The notes beneath the pieces are model-generated. The model was not told where the DNA came from. It saw nothing but the letters and a program-made list of their open reading frames with translations, and did not search any database. Of a DNA stretch of 64,000 nt, positions 19,451-28,674 are shown one piece after another. The position numbers and the translations under genes are program-made. Every line of letters begins with the position of its first letter. Position 1 is the stretch's first letter. Source of the DNA: Streptomyces canus (GTDB lineage: Bacteria; Actinomycetota; Actinomycetes; Streptomycetales; Streptomycetaceae); contig NZ_JAUSYQ010000002.1 of the NCBI RefSeq assembly GCF_030816965.1, positions 372,001-436,000 on the forward strand, given 5' to 3'.

Positions 19451-21862
19451 GTGAGTGATCTCCGTCAGCCGCCCGAGCCCCAGAGTCCCGCCGTGGACAG
19501 CCAGCCCGCCGTCCACGGAAACGACAGTGGCGGGCAGTCCTCTCCCGTCGGCAGGCTGGCGGCGACCGTGGAGCGGCTGCGCCGGGAGGTACGGGCGGCG
19601 CAGGCCGAGGCGGACGGGCGGGCCCTGATCGAACTGGCCAAGGGCATCCTGGTCGAGCGGCTGGGCTGCGGTCCGGCGCAGGCCTCGCGGCAGCTCGCCG
19701 GGCTCACCGCACAGGCGGGCGTGACGCCGTTGGAGTTCGCGGTCGAGGTGATCAACCAGGCCTCGCGCGACCGCGTGTCGGAGGTGACCAACCAATTCCT
19801 CGCCGCCACCGCCGACCCGCTCGAGGGGCACTCCTCCGCTGTACGGCTGCGTACCGCCGAGAGTGGTGCGCTCGCCGCCCAGGACACCCAGGCTGTCGCC
19901 GACTCCCTGCTGGAACACGCGCTGACCCCGCTGGGCGCGGAGGCGGTGGCCATCTGGGCCCTGGGGCCCGACGGGTCCCTCGCCCTGGCGGGCAGCGCCG
20001 GGTTCTCCACGGCCGAGGCCGGACGCTGGCGGCATGTACCGCCGGGCGTGACGACCGTGGCGCGCCGTGGGCTCGCCGAGCGCACGGGGCAGTGGATCCG
20101 CAGTCTGTCCGAAACCGGGCTGCCGTCCATCGGCCAGCACCACCACTCCGACGGCGGCCGGGTCGCCGTACCGGCGGAGACCGGCGGGCGCATCCACGGC
20201 GTACTGGAGATCGCCTGGGCCGCGCCGCTGGAGCCTCCTCCCCCGCCGATCGTCCGTCAGATAGAGGCGCTGGCCGAGCTGTGCGCGCACACCCTGGAGA
20301 CGTACGCCCTCCACCATCCCGACGGCGCCCCGCTCCCGCGCGTTCTGCCGGACGTCTCCGAGCTGATGGACCTGGCCGACGGTCTCCACGACCCGGCGCT
20401 GGTGCTGGTGCCGCACCTGGACTCCGACGGACACCTCGTCGACTTCCGCATCCACCACGTCAACAGCCGCTTCCTCGACCCGGCGGGCCGGCCGCGGGGT
20501 GTCGTGAGCGGCGCGCTGCTGCTGGAGGCGTACCCGATGGCCGCCGGTCACAGCGAGTTGTTCGAACGCATGGAGCGGGTCTACGCCACCGGTGAGCCCT
20601 TCCGCGCCCACCGCATGCGGCTCACCGCCCTGGTGGACGACGTCCCGCTCGCGGCCGTCGCCGACATCAACATCAGCCGGCACGGCGGCAGCGTCCTGCT
20701 CATCTGGCGCATCGAGGACGAGACGGCCCGCCTGGCGAGCCTGCTCCAGCACGCCCAACGCCTGGGCCGTATCGGCGGTTTCGAGGAGAACCTGCTGACG
20801 GGCGAGATCACCTGGAACGGTCAGCTCTACCACCTCTACGGCAGGCCCGTCTCCGACGCCGCCGTGCCACTGGAGGACCTGCCCGCGCACGCCCACCCCG
20901 ACGACGCCGTCGCCATCGGACGGTTTCTGCGCACCCTGCTCCACCAGCGCCGTCCCGCGTCCACCGCGTTTCGTCTGCAACGCCCCGACGGGGTCACCCG
21001 CCACATCCGGGTCGTGGCGGAGCCCGTCCTCGACTCCGCCGGTCAGCTGTATGTCGTACGCGGCGCCTACCAGGACATTTCCGCCCACCACTGGACCGAG
21101 GTCGCCCTCGCCGCCACCCGGGACCAGCTCGCCCACAGCGAGCAGCAGGCCAGCGAGCGCAACCGGCTGACCCTGCAGTTGCAGCACGCCATCATGCCCC
21201 CGACGCGGGCGCCGCTGGAGGTTCCGGGGCTGGACGTGGCGGTGCGCTACCGGCCCGCGGAGACCCAGCATCTGGTCGGCGGTGACTGGTACGACGCGGT
21301 CGTGCTGCCGTCCCGGCTGGTGCTGCTGTGCGTGGGCGACGTCGCCGGGCACGGCATCGAGGCGGCCACCAGCATGGTCGTGCTGCGCAACGCGCTGCGC
21401 GGGCTCGCGGTGACCGGCGCCGGGCCCGGCCAGCTGCTGTCCTGGCTCAACATGGTGGCCCACCATCTGACCGGCGCCGTCACCGCCACCGCGGTCTGCG
21501 GCCTGTACGACCCCGAGCACCACACCCTGCGCTGGGCGCGGGCCGGGCATCTGCCGCCGGTCCTCGTACGCGGCTCGGATGCGGCACCGCTGCCGCTGGT
21601 CAAAGGGCTGCTGCTGGGTGCCGTACCGGAGGCCACGTATGAGGAGCACGAGGTCCAGCTCGCCGTCGACGACACGCTGCTGATGTACACGGACGGTCTG
21701 ATCGAACGCCGGGACCGGTCCGTGGAGGAGTCCCTGGCGCAGTTCCTGACGGTCGCACGTGCGGTCCCGCCCACGCTGGACCAGCAGTTGGACCGTCTGC
21801 TCACCCACAGCAGGTCCGACACGGACGACGACACCTGCATCGTGGGAATCCGCGTGGCCTGA
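19451..21862 (+). CDS. ANTAR-GAF-PAS-PP2C (SpoIIE-type) multidomain phosphatase
   Basis: An 803-aa soluble regulator. Residues about 30-100 (LAATVERLRREVRAAQAEAD, LIELAKGILVERLGCGPAQA) form an ANTAR-type RNA-binding helical domain. A GAF domain follows (HALTPLGAEAVAIWALGPDG, about 155-285), then one or two PAS-like regions (about 300-560; HAQRLGRIGGFEENLLTGEI then a PAS C-terminal block). The C-terminal PP2C domain (about 575-803) has VGGDWYDAV and VGDVAGHG metal-binding aspartates. GTG 19451 is chosen as the first start after the kinase gene. It probably shares a transcript with the HAMP kinase 58 bp upstream. An expected role is dephosphorylation of a STAS antagonist such as 14494-14874. 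Confidence 0.9.
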   Translation: MSDLRQPPEPQSPAVDSQPAVHGNDSGGQSSPVGRLAATVERLRREVRAAQAEADGRALIELAKGILVERLGCGPAQASRQLAGLTAQAGVTPLEFAVEVINQASRDRVSEVTNQFLAATADPLEGHSSAVRLRTAESGALAAQDTQAVADSLLEHALTPLGAEAVAIWALGPDGSLALAGSAGFSTAEAGRWRHVPPGVTTVARRGLAERTGQWIRSLSETGLPSIGQHHHSDGGRVAVPAETGGRIHGVLEIAWAAPLEPPPPPIVRQIEALAELCAHTLETYALHHPDGAPLPRVLPDVSELMDLADGLHDPALVLVPHLDSDGHLVDFRIHHVNSRFLDPAGRPRGVVSGALLLEAYPMAAGHSELFERMERVYATGEPFRAHRMRLTALVDDVPLAAVADINISRHGGSVLLIWRIEDETARLASLLQHAQRLGRIGGFEENLLTGEITWNGQLYHLYGRPVSDAAVPLEDLPAHAHPDDAVAIGRFLRTLLHQRRPASTAFRLQRPDGVTRHIRVVAEPVLDSAGQLYVVRGAYQDISAHHWTEVALAATRDQLAHSEQQASERNRLTLQLQHAIMPPTRAPLEVPGLDVAVRYRPAETQHLVGGDWYDAVVLPSRLVLLCVGDVAGHGIEAATSMVVLRNALRGLAVTGAGPGQLLSWLNMVAHHLTGAVTATAVCGLYDPEHHTLRWARAGHLPPVLVRGSDAAPLPLVKGLLLGAVPEATYEEHEVQLAVDDTLLMYTDGLIERRDRSVEESLAQFLTVARAVPPTLDQQLDRLLTHSRSDTDDDTCIVGIRVA

Positions 21863-21879
21863 GGCACGGTCGGCCTCAG
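21859..21879. terminator. Possible bidirectional hairpin between convergent genes
   Basis: CTGAGGC (21859-21865) and GCCTCAG (21873-21879) are perfect reverse complements with a 7-nt loop. The hairpin includes the stop codons of both convergent genes, which are only 13 bp apart. No U-run follows, which is common for Streptomyces. Confidence 0.45.
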
Positions 21880-23339
21880 TGCCGCGCCACCACCCGCAAC
21901 GTCGTGACCGACGGGTCGGCGGCGTCCGGGATCAGGACGCCATGGTCGACTCCGCTGCGCAGATAGTCGAGGACCTCGTCGGTGATGACCTCACCGGGAG
22001 CGATCACCGGCACACCCGGCGGGTACGGGCTGATCATCTCCGCGGCGATGCGGCCGGCGGCACGGTCGGCGGGGACGTGGTCGACCTCGGCGAAGAAGGC
22101 CTCGCGCGGCAGCATGGCCTGCTCCAGTTCCAGGGCCGACGGCTCGGGCAGGTGCACCGGCGCCCTGCGCTCAATGGATTCGGCGCCCTCTGTGAGGGCG
22201 CGCAGGGCGTCCAGCAGCGTCTTCTCCGTCTCGTCGTCGTCGGCGTGCGTGATCGAGGCGCTGATCCGGCAGGTGTCGGAGCCGCCGATGTCCACGTGCC
22301 GTTCGGCCCGCAGCCACTCGGCGGCCTGCATGCCGCTGATCCCGAGCTCGCGTACGTCGATCACGACCTTCAGGGGGTCGAAGTCGGCGGCGAGCCCCTC
22401 CTCCACGACCTCCTGCCCCATGGGCCGCAGTCCCGGCAGATCTCCGGCCGCCAGCCGGATCCGTTCCGCGCGGTGCAGCGCGGCGCCCAGGAGGTCGTGG
22501 CCCTGCTCGACCATCTGACGACGCCAGCCGTCCAGGGTCAGGTACACCAGCGACGAGGCACTGGTGGTGCCGAGCAGGTCCTCCCGCTGCTTGAGCGCTT
22601 CCGGCGAGACCCGGTCGTACTGGAGGTGGAAAACGGAGCTCTGTTCGATCGCCCCGCCCATCTTGTGGACACTGGTGACCACCAGGTCCGCCTCGGCGTC
22701 CATGCCCCAGGCGGGCAGCTCGGGATGGAACGGCAGGTGGGCGCCCCAGGCCTCGTCGAGGATGAGGGGGACCTCGAACTCGTGGCACACCCGGGCCACG
22801 CCCCGGACGTCGGCGCAGGTACCCCAGTCGGTGGGGGTGATCAGCAGCATGCCCTTGGCGTCCGGGTGCTCCTGGAGACGGCGGCGTACGTCGTCGGGCT
22901 CCGGCGGATGGGCGATGTGCCGCTCGCGGTCGAACTTGGGATGGACCCAGATCGGTTCGACGCCGTTGACGACGACTCCCGAGATCACGGACTTGTGCGC
23001 GTTGCGCGACAGCAGCAGCTTCTCCCCGGGGCCCGCCACGGCCAGCATCGCCGTCTTGACGGACAGGGAGCTGCCACACGTGGAGAAGAACGCCTGCTCG
23101 GCCCCGACCGCGTCCGCCATCAGTTCCTGTGCCTGGCTGAGCACGCCCTGGGACTGACGGCGGTCGTCCAGCCCGTTCAGGGACAGGACGTCCGAGCGGA
23201 ACACATCGAGCCCGACGATCTCCGCCACCCGCGGGTCCACGCCGCGGCCCTGCTTGTGCCCGGGCGGACCGAAGACCGTGTCTCCGCGACGCCGGAACTC
23301 CTCCAGCGCCTCCAGCACGGGCACCCGCGAGTGATCCAT
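21876..23339 (-). CDS. Orn/Lys/Arg-family PLP decarboxylase
   Basis: A 487-aa fold-type I decarboxylase. VFGPPGHKQGRGVDP near residue 25, FRSDVLSLNGLDD, EQAFFSTCGSSLSVK and SRNAHKSVISGVVVNGVEP are the usual N-terminal and PLP-loop blocks. LILDEAWGAHLPFHP carries the pyridine-binding Asp, and VTSVHKMGGAIEQSS carries the Schiff-base Lys. The ATG at 23339 has GGGAGG 5 nt upstream. It probably makes a polyamine (putrescine, cadaverine or agmatine); which one cannot be read. It lies 126 bp beyond the S9 peptidase on the same strand, so co-transcription is possible but not evident. Confidence 0.92.
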   Translation of the reverse strand: MDHSRVPVLEALEEFRRRGDTVFGPPGHKQGRGVDPRVAEIVGLDVFRSDVLSLNGLDDRRQSQGVLSQAQELMADAVGAEQAFFSTCGSSLSVKTAMLAVAGPGEKLLLSRNAHKSVISGVVVNGVEPIWVHPKFDRERHIAHPPEPDDVRRRLQEHPDAKGMLLITPTDWGTCADVRGVARVCHEFEVPLILDEAWGAHLPFHPELPAWGMDAEADLVVTSVHKMGGAIEQSSVFHLQYDRVSPEALKQREDLLGTTSASSLVYLTLDGWRRQMVEQGHDLLGAALHRAERIRLAAGDLPGLRPMGQEVVEEGLAADFDPLKVVIDVRELGISGMQAAEWLRAERHVDIGGSDTCRISASITHADDDETEKTLLDALRALTEGAESIERRAPVHLPEPSALELEQAMLPREAFFAEVDHVPADRAAGRIAAEMISPYPPGVPVIAPGEVITDEVLDYLRSGVDHGVLIPDAADPSVTTLRVVARH

Positions 23340-23464
23340 GGTTCCTCCCAAGTCCGTCCCGCCCGTTCAGTTGTCGAAGCCGTACGGCCCACTCGGTCTG
23401 AACACCGTGTTGACCGCATGAGCCCGCCGAAACGCCCAGCACAGCCGTCCGGCCCCCTGGAGGC

Positions 23465-25546
23465 TCAGAAGGGGTGCAGGTGCCGCTCCATCCAGTCCGC
23501 CGCGGTCCGGCGGAACAGGCGCCGGTTGTCCGCGCGCAGGAAGTCGTGCCCCTCGTCACGCAGGACGAGGAGCTCGGCGGGGACACCGCGCTCCCGGGCG
23601 GCCCGCACGAACTGTTCCGACTCCCCCGGCGGCACGTTGGTGTCGTGCTCGCCGTGGACGGCGAGCAGCGGGGCCCGCAGCGCGTCGATACGGCTCATCG
23701 GTGACAGGGCGTGCAGCAGTTCGCGGTCGCGCTCGGGGTGGCCGTACTTGTGCGCCGCCGATTCCGCGATCCAGGGCTCGGTGCCGGCGAAGAAGGTCAG
23801 CAGGTCGGACATGCCGCAGACGGCGACGCCGGTGCGGAAGAGGTCCGGGTGCCACACGAGGGAGGCGAAGGTCAGGTAGCCGCCGTACGAGCGCCCCATC
23901 ACCGCCAGCCTGGTCGGGTCCGCGGGGCCCGCCGTGACCGCGTGCGCGGCGCAGTCCGCGACGTCGTCGAGCGCGGCGTAGCGGCCGGTGCCCAGGTCGG
24001 CGTCGACGAAGGACCGGCCGTGTCCGCCGGAACCGCGGACGTCGGGGGCGAAAACGTCCAGGCCGCGCCCGAGCAGCTCGTGGTACAGCGGGTCGAACAC
24101 CGGGCGTTCCTGGTCCTCGGGGCCGCCGTGCAGGTGGATCACGCAGGGTGCCGGCTCGTTCGGGGCACGTCCCGGAGCCCGGTAGTACCAGCCGCTGAGG
24201 GGCAGGCCGTCCCTGGCGGCGAGGCGCGAGAGGACAGGACGTACCGGTGGGCGGCCCGGCGGGACGGCGTCCTCGTCCCGGGACGACCACGGGGTGCGCA
24301 GCAGGGACACGCCTTCGTGGGCCCACCACACGCCGGGGCGGCGTTGTGAACCGGACAGCGCCAGCAGCAGCCGCCCCGTCCCGGCGGCCGCGACCCGCGT
24401 GACGACCTCGTGGGGCAGCGGTACCGGCCGCGCCGGTCCTGCGGTGTCCGGGGCGCCGTGCCCCGGGGAGGTCTCGAGGACCTCGAGTTCGCCGGCGCCC
24501 CGCACGTTCCAGGCCAGCACGGCCGTCCGGCCGTCGTGTGCCATCGCCAGCAGTTCCAGGCCGCTGTCCTCGCGTTGCGCCACGACGGTCCTGCCGCGCG
24601 GCGTGCCGTCGGCGCCGAGAGCGACGGCGAAGAGGGCCGCGTACTCGCGGTCGGCGTCGCTGCGCAGCCACAGTGTCCGCCCGTCGGGCGAGAACCGGCC
24701 GATCCACTGGTCACCGTCGGCGACCGGCAGGGTGAGGGTGGTCGCCGCGTCCGAGGTGCGCCGGACGACCGCCTCCCGCCGCCCGCGCGGCCCCCGGCGC
24801 AGCAGCGCGAGCCGGCCGTCGCGGCTGAGGTCGCACACCCGGAGCGTGGGGGCGTCCGGTTCCGTGGCGAGCAGCACGGGCGAGGCCAGACCGTCGGGAT
24901 CGATCAGGTAGGCGGACAGTCCTCCGCCCGGCCGGGTCGCCGGTGTCCCGCCCGGCCCCACGGCGTACGCGGTGGTACCGAGGAGGGTCGCTCGGCCGTC
25001 CCGGGCCGTCCAGTGGGCCGGGACGGCGTCCGTCGAACCGTCTCCCTGGACGCGGGCGGGGGGTGGCGCGGCGAGGGTGACGGCGACGGCCGAGCCGTCG
25101 TGGGCCCAGCAGCCGAGGTAGGCGGAACTGTCGGGGTCGGCACCGGCCAGCAGGCGACGGCCGGTGCCGTCGGGGCGCACGCACAGCACCCGTGAGTGCT
25201 CACCGCCGCCCGGCGCGGTGGTGTACGCGATCCAGCGGCCGTCGGGGGACCACGACACCTCCTTCACGGGATCCGGCGAGGAGTCGAGCAGCCGGATCCC
25301 CTCCCCGTCCACGGGCCCGGCCCACAGCTGGGGGACGCCGCCCCGGTCGCAGATGAAGGCCACCTCGGTGCCGTCGGGAGCGGCGGAGGGATACCAGCAG
25401 CCGTGCGCGTGCAGCCGGGTCACGGCGTCCCGCGGGCCTTCTGCCTCGGGCAACGCCATCGAGGCGGGGGCCGCGGCGCGGGCGGGCCCCTGCGCCGGGA
25501 CGGGCGCCGGTGCGTGCACGGGCCGGGGGTCGTACGCGCCGGTCAC
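23465..25546 (-). CDS. S9 prolyl-oligopeptidase-family serine peptidase
   Basis: A 693-aa protein without a signal peptide. The N-terminal half is a beta-propeller with WD/TolB-like repeats (YPSAAPDGTEVAFICDRGGV; SWSPDGRWIAYTT; GRFSPDGRTLWLRSD). The C-terminal alpha/beta-hydrolase has the nucleophile in VMGRSYGGYLTFAS, the Asp in HGEHDTNVPPGES and the His in RDEGHDF. GTG 25546 is chosen because it overlaps the amidotransferase stop by 4 bp (GTGA). The tight coupling suggests the two proteins act on the same molecule. Since S9 enzymes cleave short peptides or acyl-amino acids, turnover of a peptide made by the upstream ligase and amidotransferase is a reasonable inference. Confidence 0.9.
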   Translation of the reverse strand: MTGAYDPRPVHAPAPVPAQGPARAAAPASMALPEAEGPRDAVTRLHAHGCWYPSAAPDGTEVAFICDRGGVPQLWAGPVDGEGIRLLDSSPDPVKEVSWSPDGRWIAYTTAPGGGEHSRVLCVRPDGTGRRLLAGADPDSSAYLGCWAHDGSAVAVTLAAPPPARVQGDGSTDAVPAHWTARDGRATLLGTTAYAVGPGGTPATRPGGGLSAYLIDPDGLASPVLLATEPDAPTLRVCDLSRDGRLALLRRGPRGRREAVVRRTSDAATTLTLPVADGDQWIGRFSPDGRTLWLRSDADREYAALFAVALGADGTPRGRTVVAQREDSGLELLAMAHDGRTAVLAWNVRGAGELEVLETSPGHGAPDTAGPARPVPLPHEVVTRVAAAGTGRLLLALSGSQRRPGVWWAHEGVSLLRTPWSSRDEDAVPPGRPPVRPVLSRLAARDGLPLSGWYYRAPGRAPNEPAPCVIHLHGGPEDQERPVFDPLYHELLGRGLDVFAPDVRGSGGHGRSFVDADLGTGRYAALDDVADCAAHAVTAGPADPTRLAVMGRSYGGYLTFASLVWHPDLFRTGVAVCGMSDLLTFFAGTEPWIAESAAHKYGHPERDRELLHALSPMSRIDALRAPLLAVHGEHDTNVPPGESEQFVRAARERGVPAELLVLRDEGHDFLRADNRRLFRRTAADWMERHLHPF

Positions 25547-27327
25547 GTGATTCCGTGCGTCTGAAGCCATGTCTCCAGCAGTGCCACCTGCCACAGGGCG
25601 TTGGCGCCGCGTTTGGTCCGGTGCTCGTCGGGCGCCGCCAGGAGCTCGGCCACGTACGACTCCTGGAAGATCCCCCGCTTCTTCGCCTCCGGTGCCGAGA
25701 GCGCCTCGCGTACCCGGTCCAGGACGGGGCCGGCCATGTGCCGGATGGCCGGGACGGGGAAGTAACCCTTGGGCCGGTCGACGATCTCCGACGGCAGGAG
25801 CTTGCGTCCGGCTTCCTTCAGTACGCCCTTGCCGCCGTCGGCGAGTTTGAGCTCCGGCGGGCAGGCCGCGGCCAGCTCGACCAGCTCGTGGTCGAGGAAG
25901 GGCACGCGGGCCTCCAGCCCCCAGGCCATGGTCATGTTGTCGACCCGCTTCACCGGGTCGTCGACGAGCATGACGTGGGTGTCCAGCCGCAGCGCCGCGT
26001 CCAGGGCTGTCTGCGCGCCGGGAAGGGCCATGTGGTCCCTGACGAAGCGGCCCGACACGTCGTCCTCGGGCAGCATGTGCGGCTGGAGGATCCGCGCCAG
26101 GTCGGCGTGGGGACGGTCGAAATACGTCTCGGCGTACCTCTGCGGCTCCTCCTCCCGCGCGACCGCGGCCAGCTCCGGGTACCAGTGGTATCCGGCGAAC
26201 ACCTCGTCGGCGCCCTGCCCGGTCTGTACGACCTTCACCTCCTTGGAGACCTGCTCGGACAGCAGGTGGAAGGCGACCACGTCGTGGCTGATCATCGGCT
26301 CGCTCATCGCGGCGACGGCGTCGTCCAGGCCGGTCGAGACCTGCTCGGAGGGCACCGTCATCCGGCGGTGGTCCGTGCCGAACTCCCGGGCGACCAGGTC
26401 CGAGTAGCGGAACTCGTCGCCCTTCTCGCCGCCTTCGGCCTCGAATCCCACGCTGAACGTCTTCAGGCCTCGCTGACCCTCCTCGGCGAGCAGTGCGACG
26501 ATGAGGCTGGAGTCCAGGCCGCCGGAGAGCAGGACGCCGACCGGCACGTCGGAGACCATCCGGCGGCGTACGGCCGTGCGCAGCGCCTCCAGCACCGCGT
26601 CACGCCACTCCTCGGGCCCCATGCCCGCGTACTCGGCGCGACGCGTGTAGGACGGCTGCCAGTAGCGGTGGTCGCGGTGGCTGCCGTCCGGTTCGATCAC
26701 CCGTACCGTGGCCGGCGGCAGTTTGCGCACTCCGTTGAGGACGGTGCGCGGCGCGGCGACCGTGGCGTGCCAGCTCAGGTACTGGTGGACGGCCACCGGA
26801 TCGACGGAGGTGTCCACGTCCCCGGCAGCCAGGAGAGCGGGCAGGGAGGAGGCGAACCGCAACCGGTCCGGTGTCGGCGCCAGATACAGCGGTTTGATCC
26901 CCAGCCGGTCACGGCCGAGCACGACACGGCCGGTGCGGTGCTCGACGAGCGCGAAGGCGAACATGCCGTAGAAGCGCTCCACGCAGGCGGTTCCCCACTG
27001 CCGGTAGGCGTGGAGCACGACCTCCGTGTCGGATGTCGACTCGAAGCGGTGCCCGAGGCGCCCGAGCTCTTCGCGCAGCTCCCGGTAGTTGTAGACGCAG
27101 CCGTTGAAGACGCCGGTGATCTCGCCGTCGGCGTCGGTCATCGGCTGGGCGCCGAGGTCGGACAGGTCGATGATCTTCAGTCGTCGGTGCCCCAGCGCCA
27201 CCGCGCCCTGTGTCCAGATGCCTCGGCCGTCGGGCCCGCGAGCGGCGAGCCGGTCGGTCATGCGCTCGACGGCCGCGAGGTCGGGTCGCCTGCCGTCGAA
27301 GCGGATCTCGCCGCTCAGACCGCACAT
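25543..27327 (-). CDS. Asparagine-synthase-type amidotransferase, N-acetylglutaminylglutamine (NAGGN)-type
   Basis: A 594-aa class II glutamine amidotransferase. Cys2 of MCGLSGEIRFDG is the glutaminase nucleophile. ALGHRRLKIIDLSDLGAQPM, VFNGCVYNYRELR and GRDRLGIKPLYL complete the N-terminal domain. The synthetase half has VGVLLSGGLDSSLIVALLAE (PP-motif near residue 265), VVQTGQGADEVFAGYHWYPEL and LEARVPFLDHELVEL. The phrasing (GVRKLPPATVRVIEPDG, VSDVPVGVLLSGGL) matches, from memory, the subgroup paired with N-acetylglutaminylglutamine synthesis better than AsnB itself. It would amidate a terminal carboxylate. It overlaps the S9 peptidase gene by 4 bp and follows a YbdK-type ligase gene after 174 bp. 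No ATP-grasp/GNAT synthetase of the usual NAGGN trio is in the window. Confidence 0.88.
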   Translation of the reverse strand: MCGLSGEIRFDGRRPDLAAVERMTDRLAARGPDGRGIWTQGAVALGHRRLKIIDLSDLGAQPMTDADGEITGVFNGCVYNYRELREELGRLGHRFESTSDTEVVLHAYRQWGTACVERFYGMFAFALVEHRTGRVVLGRDRLGIKPLYLAPTPDRLRFASSLPALLAAGDVDTSVDPVAVHQYLSWHATVAAPRTVLNGVRKLPPATVRVIEPDGSHRDHRYWQPSYTRRAEYAGMGPEEWRDAVLEALRTAVRRRMVSDVPVGVLLSGGLDSSLIVALLAEEGQRGLKTFSVGFEAEGGEKGDEFRYSDLVAREFGTDHRRMTVPSEQVSTGLDDAVAAMSEPMISHDVVAFHLLSEQVSKEVKVVQTGQGADEVFAGYHWYPELAAVAREEEPQRYAETYFDRPHADLARILQPHMLPEDDVSGRFVRDHMALPGAQTALDAALRLDTHVMLVDDPVKRVDNMTMAWGLEARVPFLDHELVELAAACPPELKLADGGKGVLKEAGRKLLPSEIVDRPKGYFPVPAIRHMAGPVLDRVREALSAPEAKKRGIFQESYVAELLAAPDEHRTKRGANALWQVALLETWLQTHGIT

Positions 27328-27377
27328 GACGCTCCGCCCCCTTCCCAGGAGCCGGCGGACACGAGCCTGGACGGGAA

Positions 27378-27410
27378 GCCCGGGTCGCGCCTGCCGGTCG
27401 CGACCCGGGC
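27378..27410 (-). terminator. 12-bp perfect hairpin between ligase and amidotransferase genes
   Basis: GCCCGGGTCGCG (27378-27389) and CGCGACCCGGGC (27399-27410) are perfect reverse complements around a 9-nt loop. On the minus strand the stem is followed by TTCCC. It lies 92 nt after the ligase stop and 51 nt before the amidotransferase start, so it may be a terminator or an attenuator that lowers downstream expression. Confidence 0.6.
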
Positions 27411-27501
27411 GGTATTGCTGGACATGAACGAAACCTCTCCTCGGGTTGTGTCGGTGCAGTTCGGACGGGCGAGGCGGTGGGACGCATCGCGCGCGACCGG
27501 G

Positions 27502-28674
27502 TCAGCTGCCCAGGACCTCCGGAGCCCCGGATCCTGCCGCACCCGCGGCGGAGCGCGCGACCTTCCTGCGGGTGGCGGGGGCCGGCCTGCGGTGTCGCCG
27601 CTCGCCGCGGGTTTCCGCGATCAGCAGGTCCGTGCAGGCCAGCAGGTCCTCTTCCCGTGTCTTGCGGCGCATGCGCTCGGCGGCGCTGCCGTCCGCCAGG
27701 GCCGCCTCGGTCAGATCCCTGACGGTCTGCCAGTCGCCGTGGGCCTCCAGCGCGGGACGCAACCGGGCCAGCAGCCCGCGTACGACATCGGCGGCAGGCG
27801 CCTCCCGGTGGGTCCTAGGATCCACCAGCGCACCCTCCAGGCCGGACCGGGCAGCCCGCCAGGACGCGCCGCGCAGCCATTCGTGGCGGCCGTCGCACAC
27901 CGCCGCGCCGGACGCGCGCCGCTCGATGGCCTCGGTCACCAGGGCACGGAACAGGCCGGCCACGAGCACGACGGTCTCCGCCCGCGGGCAGGCGTCGCAG
28001 ATACGGAGTTCCAGCGTCCGCAGGTGCGCGGAGGGGCGAACGTCGTAGTAGATCATCCCCGGGTCGCTGATGACCCCGGCCCGGACGAGGTCACGTACCG
28101 CGGCGTCGTAGTCGGCCGCGCCGGGGAAGCAACCGACGGGACCCGCGGTGGGCCAGCGCTGCCAGAGCAGCGTGCGCCAGCTGGCATAGCCGGTGTCGGC
28201 TCCCTGCCAGAACGGCGAACTGGCGGACAGCGCCAACAGCACGGGCAGCCAGGGAGAGACCGCGCACATCACCTTTACGGCCGTGTCGCGGTCGGGTATG
28301 TCCACGTGGACCTGGGCGCCGCAGATGAGCTGTTCGTCGGCCACCTGGCGGTACTCCTCGACCATGTGGCGATAGCGCGCGCCGGCGGTGGGGTGTCCGG
28401 AGGCGGCCGGGGCAAGCGGTGCTGTGCCCGCGGCCACGACCGCGAGCCCCAGCGAGGAGGCGGCCGCGTCGAGCCTCCGTCTCGTTCTGGTGAGGTCGGC
28501 GTACAGGCCGGCCAGGGTCGCGTGCACCCCGCTGTTCGACTCCACGGTGGACTGGTGCAGTTCCGTGGTGAAGGTGCGCCGGGGAAGCCGACGCAGGACC
28601 GCGTCGGCACGCGGCACCAGCAGTCCGCTTTCCACTTCCAGGATGTGGAATTCCTCCTCGACTCCGATGCGCAT
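27502..28674 (-). CDS. YbdK-type carboxylate-amine ligase (glutamate-cysteine ligase GCS2 family)
   Basis: A 390-aa GCS2-family ATP-dependent ligase. MRIGVEEEFHILEVESGLLV with the triple Glu, TELHQSTVESNSGVH, and EQLICGAQVHVDIPD are the family's catalytic and Mg-ATP blocks. RPSAHLRTLELRICDACP is the conserved C-terminal region with the motif TLELRI. Homologues of YbdK have weak glutamate-cysteine ligase activity, and the true reaction of most is unknown. ATG 28674 is used; a GTG two codons upstream (28680) has better spacing from AAGGAG and is an alternative. It is the first gene of the ligase-amidotransferase-peptidase set and could build the amide bond of the product. Confidence 0.88.
   Translation of the reverse strand: MRIGVEEEFHILEVESGLLVPRADAVLRRLPRRTFTTELHQSTVESNSGVHATLAGLYADLTRTRRRLDAAASSLGLAVVAAGTAPLAPAASGHPTAGARYRHMVEEYRQVADEQLICGAQVHVDIPDRDTAVKVMCAVSPWLPVLLALSASSPFWQGADTGYASWRTLLWQRWPTAGPVGCFPGAADYDAAVRDLVRAGVISDPGMIYYDVRPSAHLRTLELRICDACPRAETVVLVAGLFRALVTEAIERRASGAAVCDGRHEWLRGASWRAARSGLEGALVDPRTHREAPAADVVRGLLARLRPALEAHGDWQTVRDLTEAALADGSAAERMRRKTREEDLLACTDLLIAETRGERRHRRPAPATRRKVARSAAGAAGSGAPEVLGS

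Noticed and set aside
22171..23586. Arg/Gly-rich open frame of about 470 codons overlapping the decarboxylase
   Set aside because: A frame-shifted shadow on the same strand as the PLP enzyme, with no homology or start signal.
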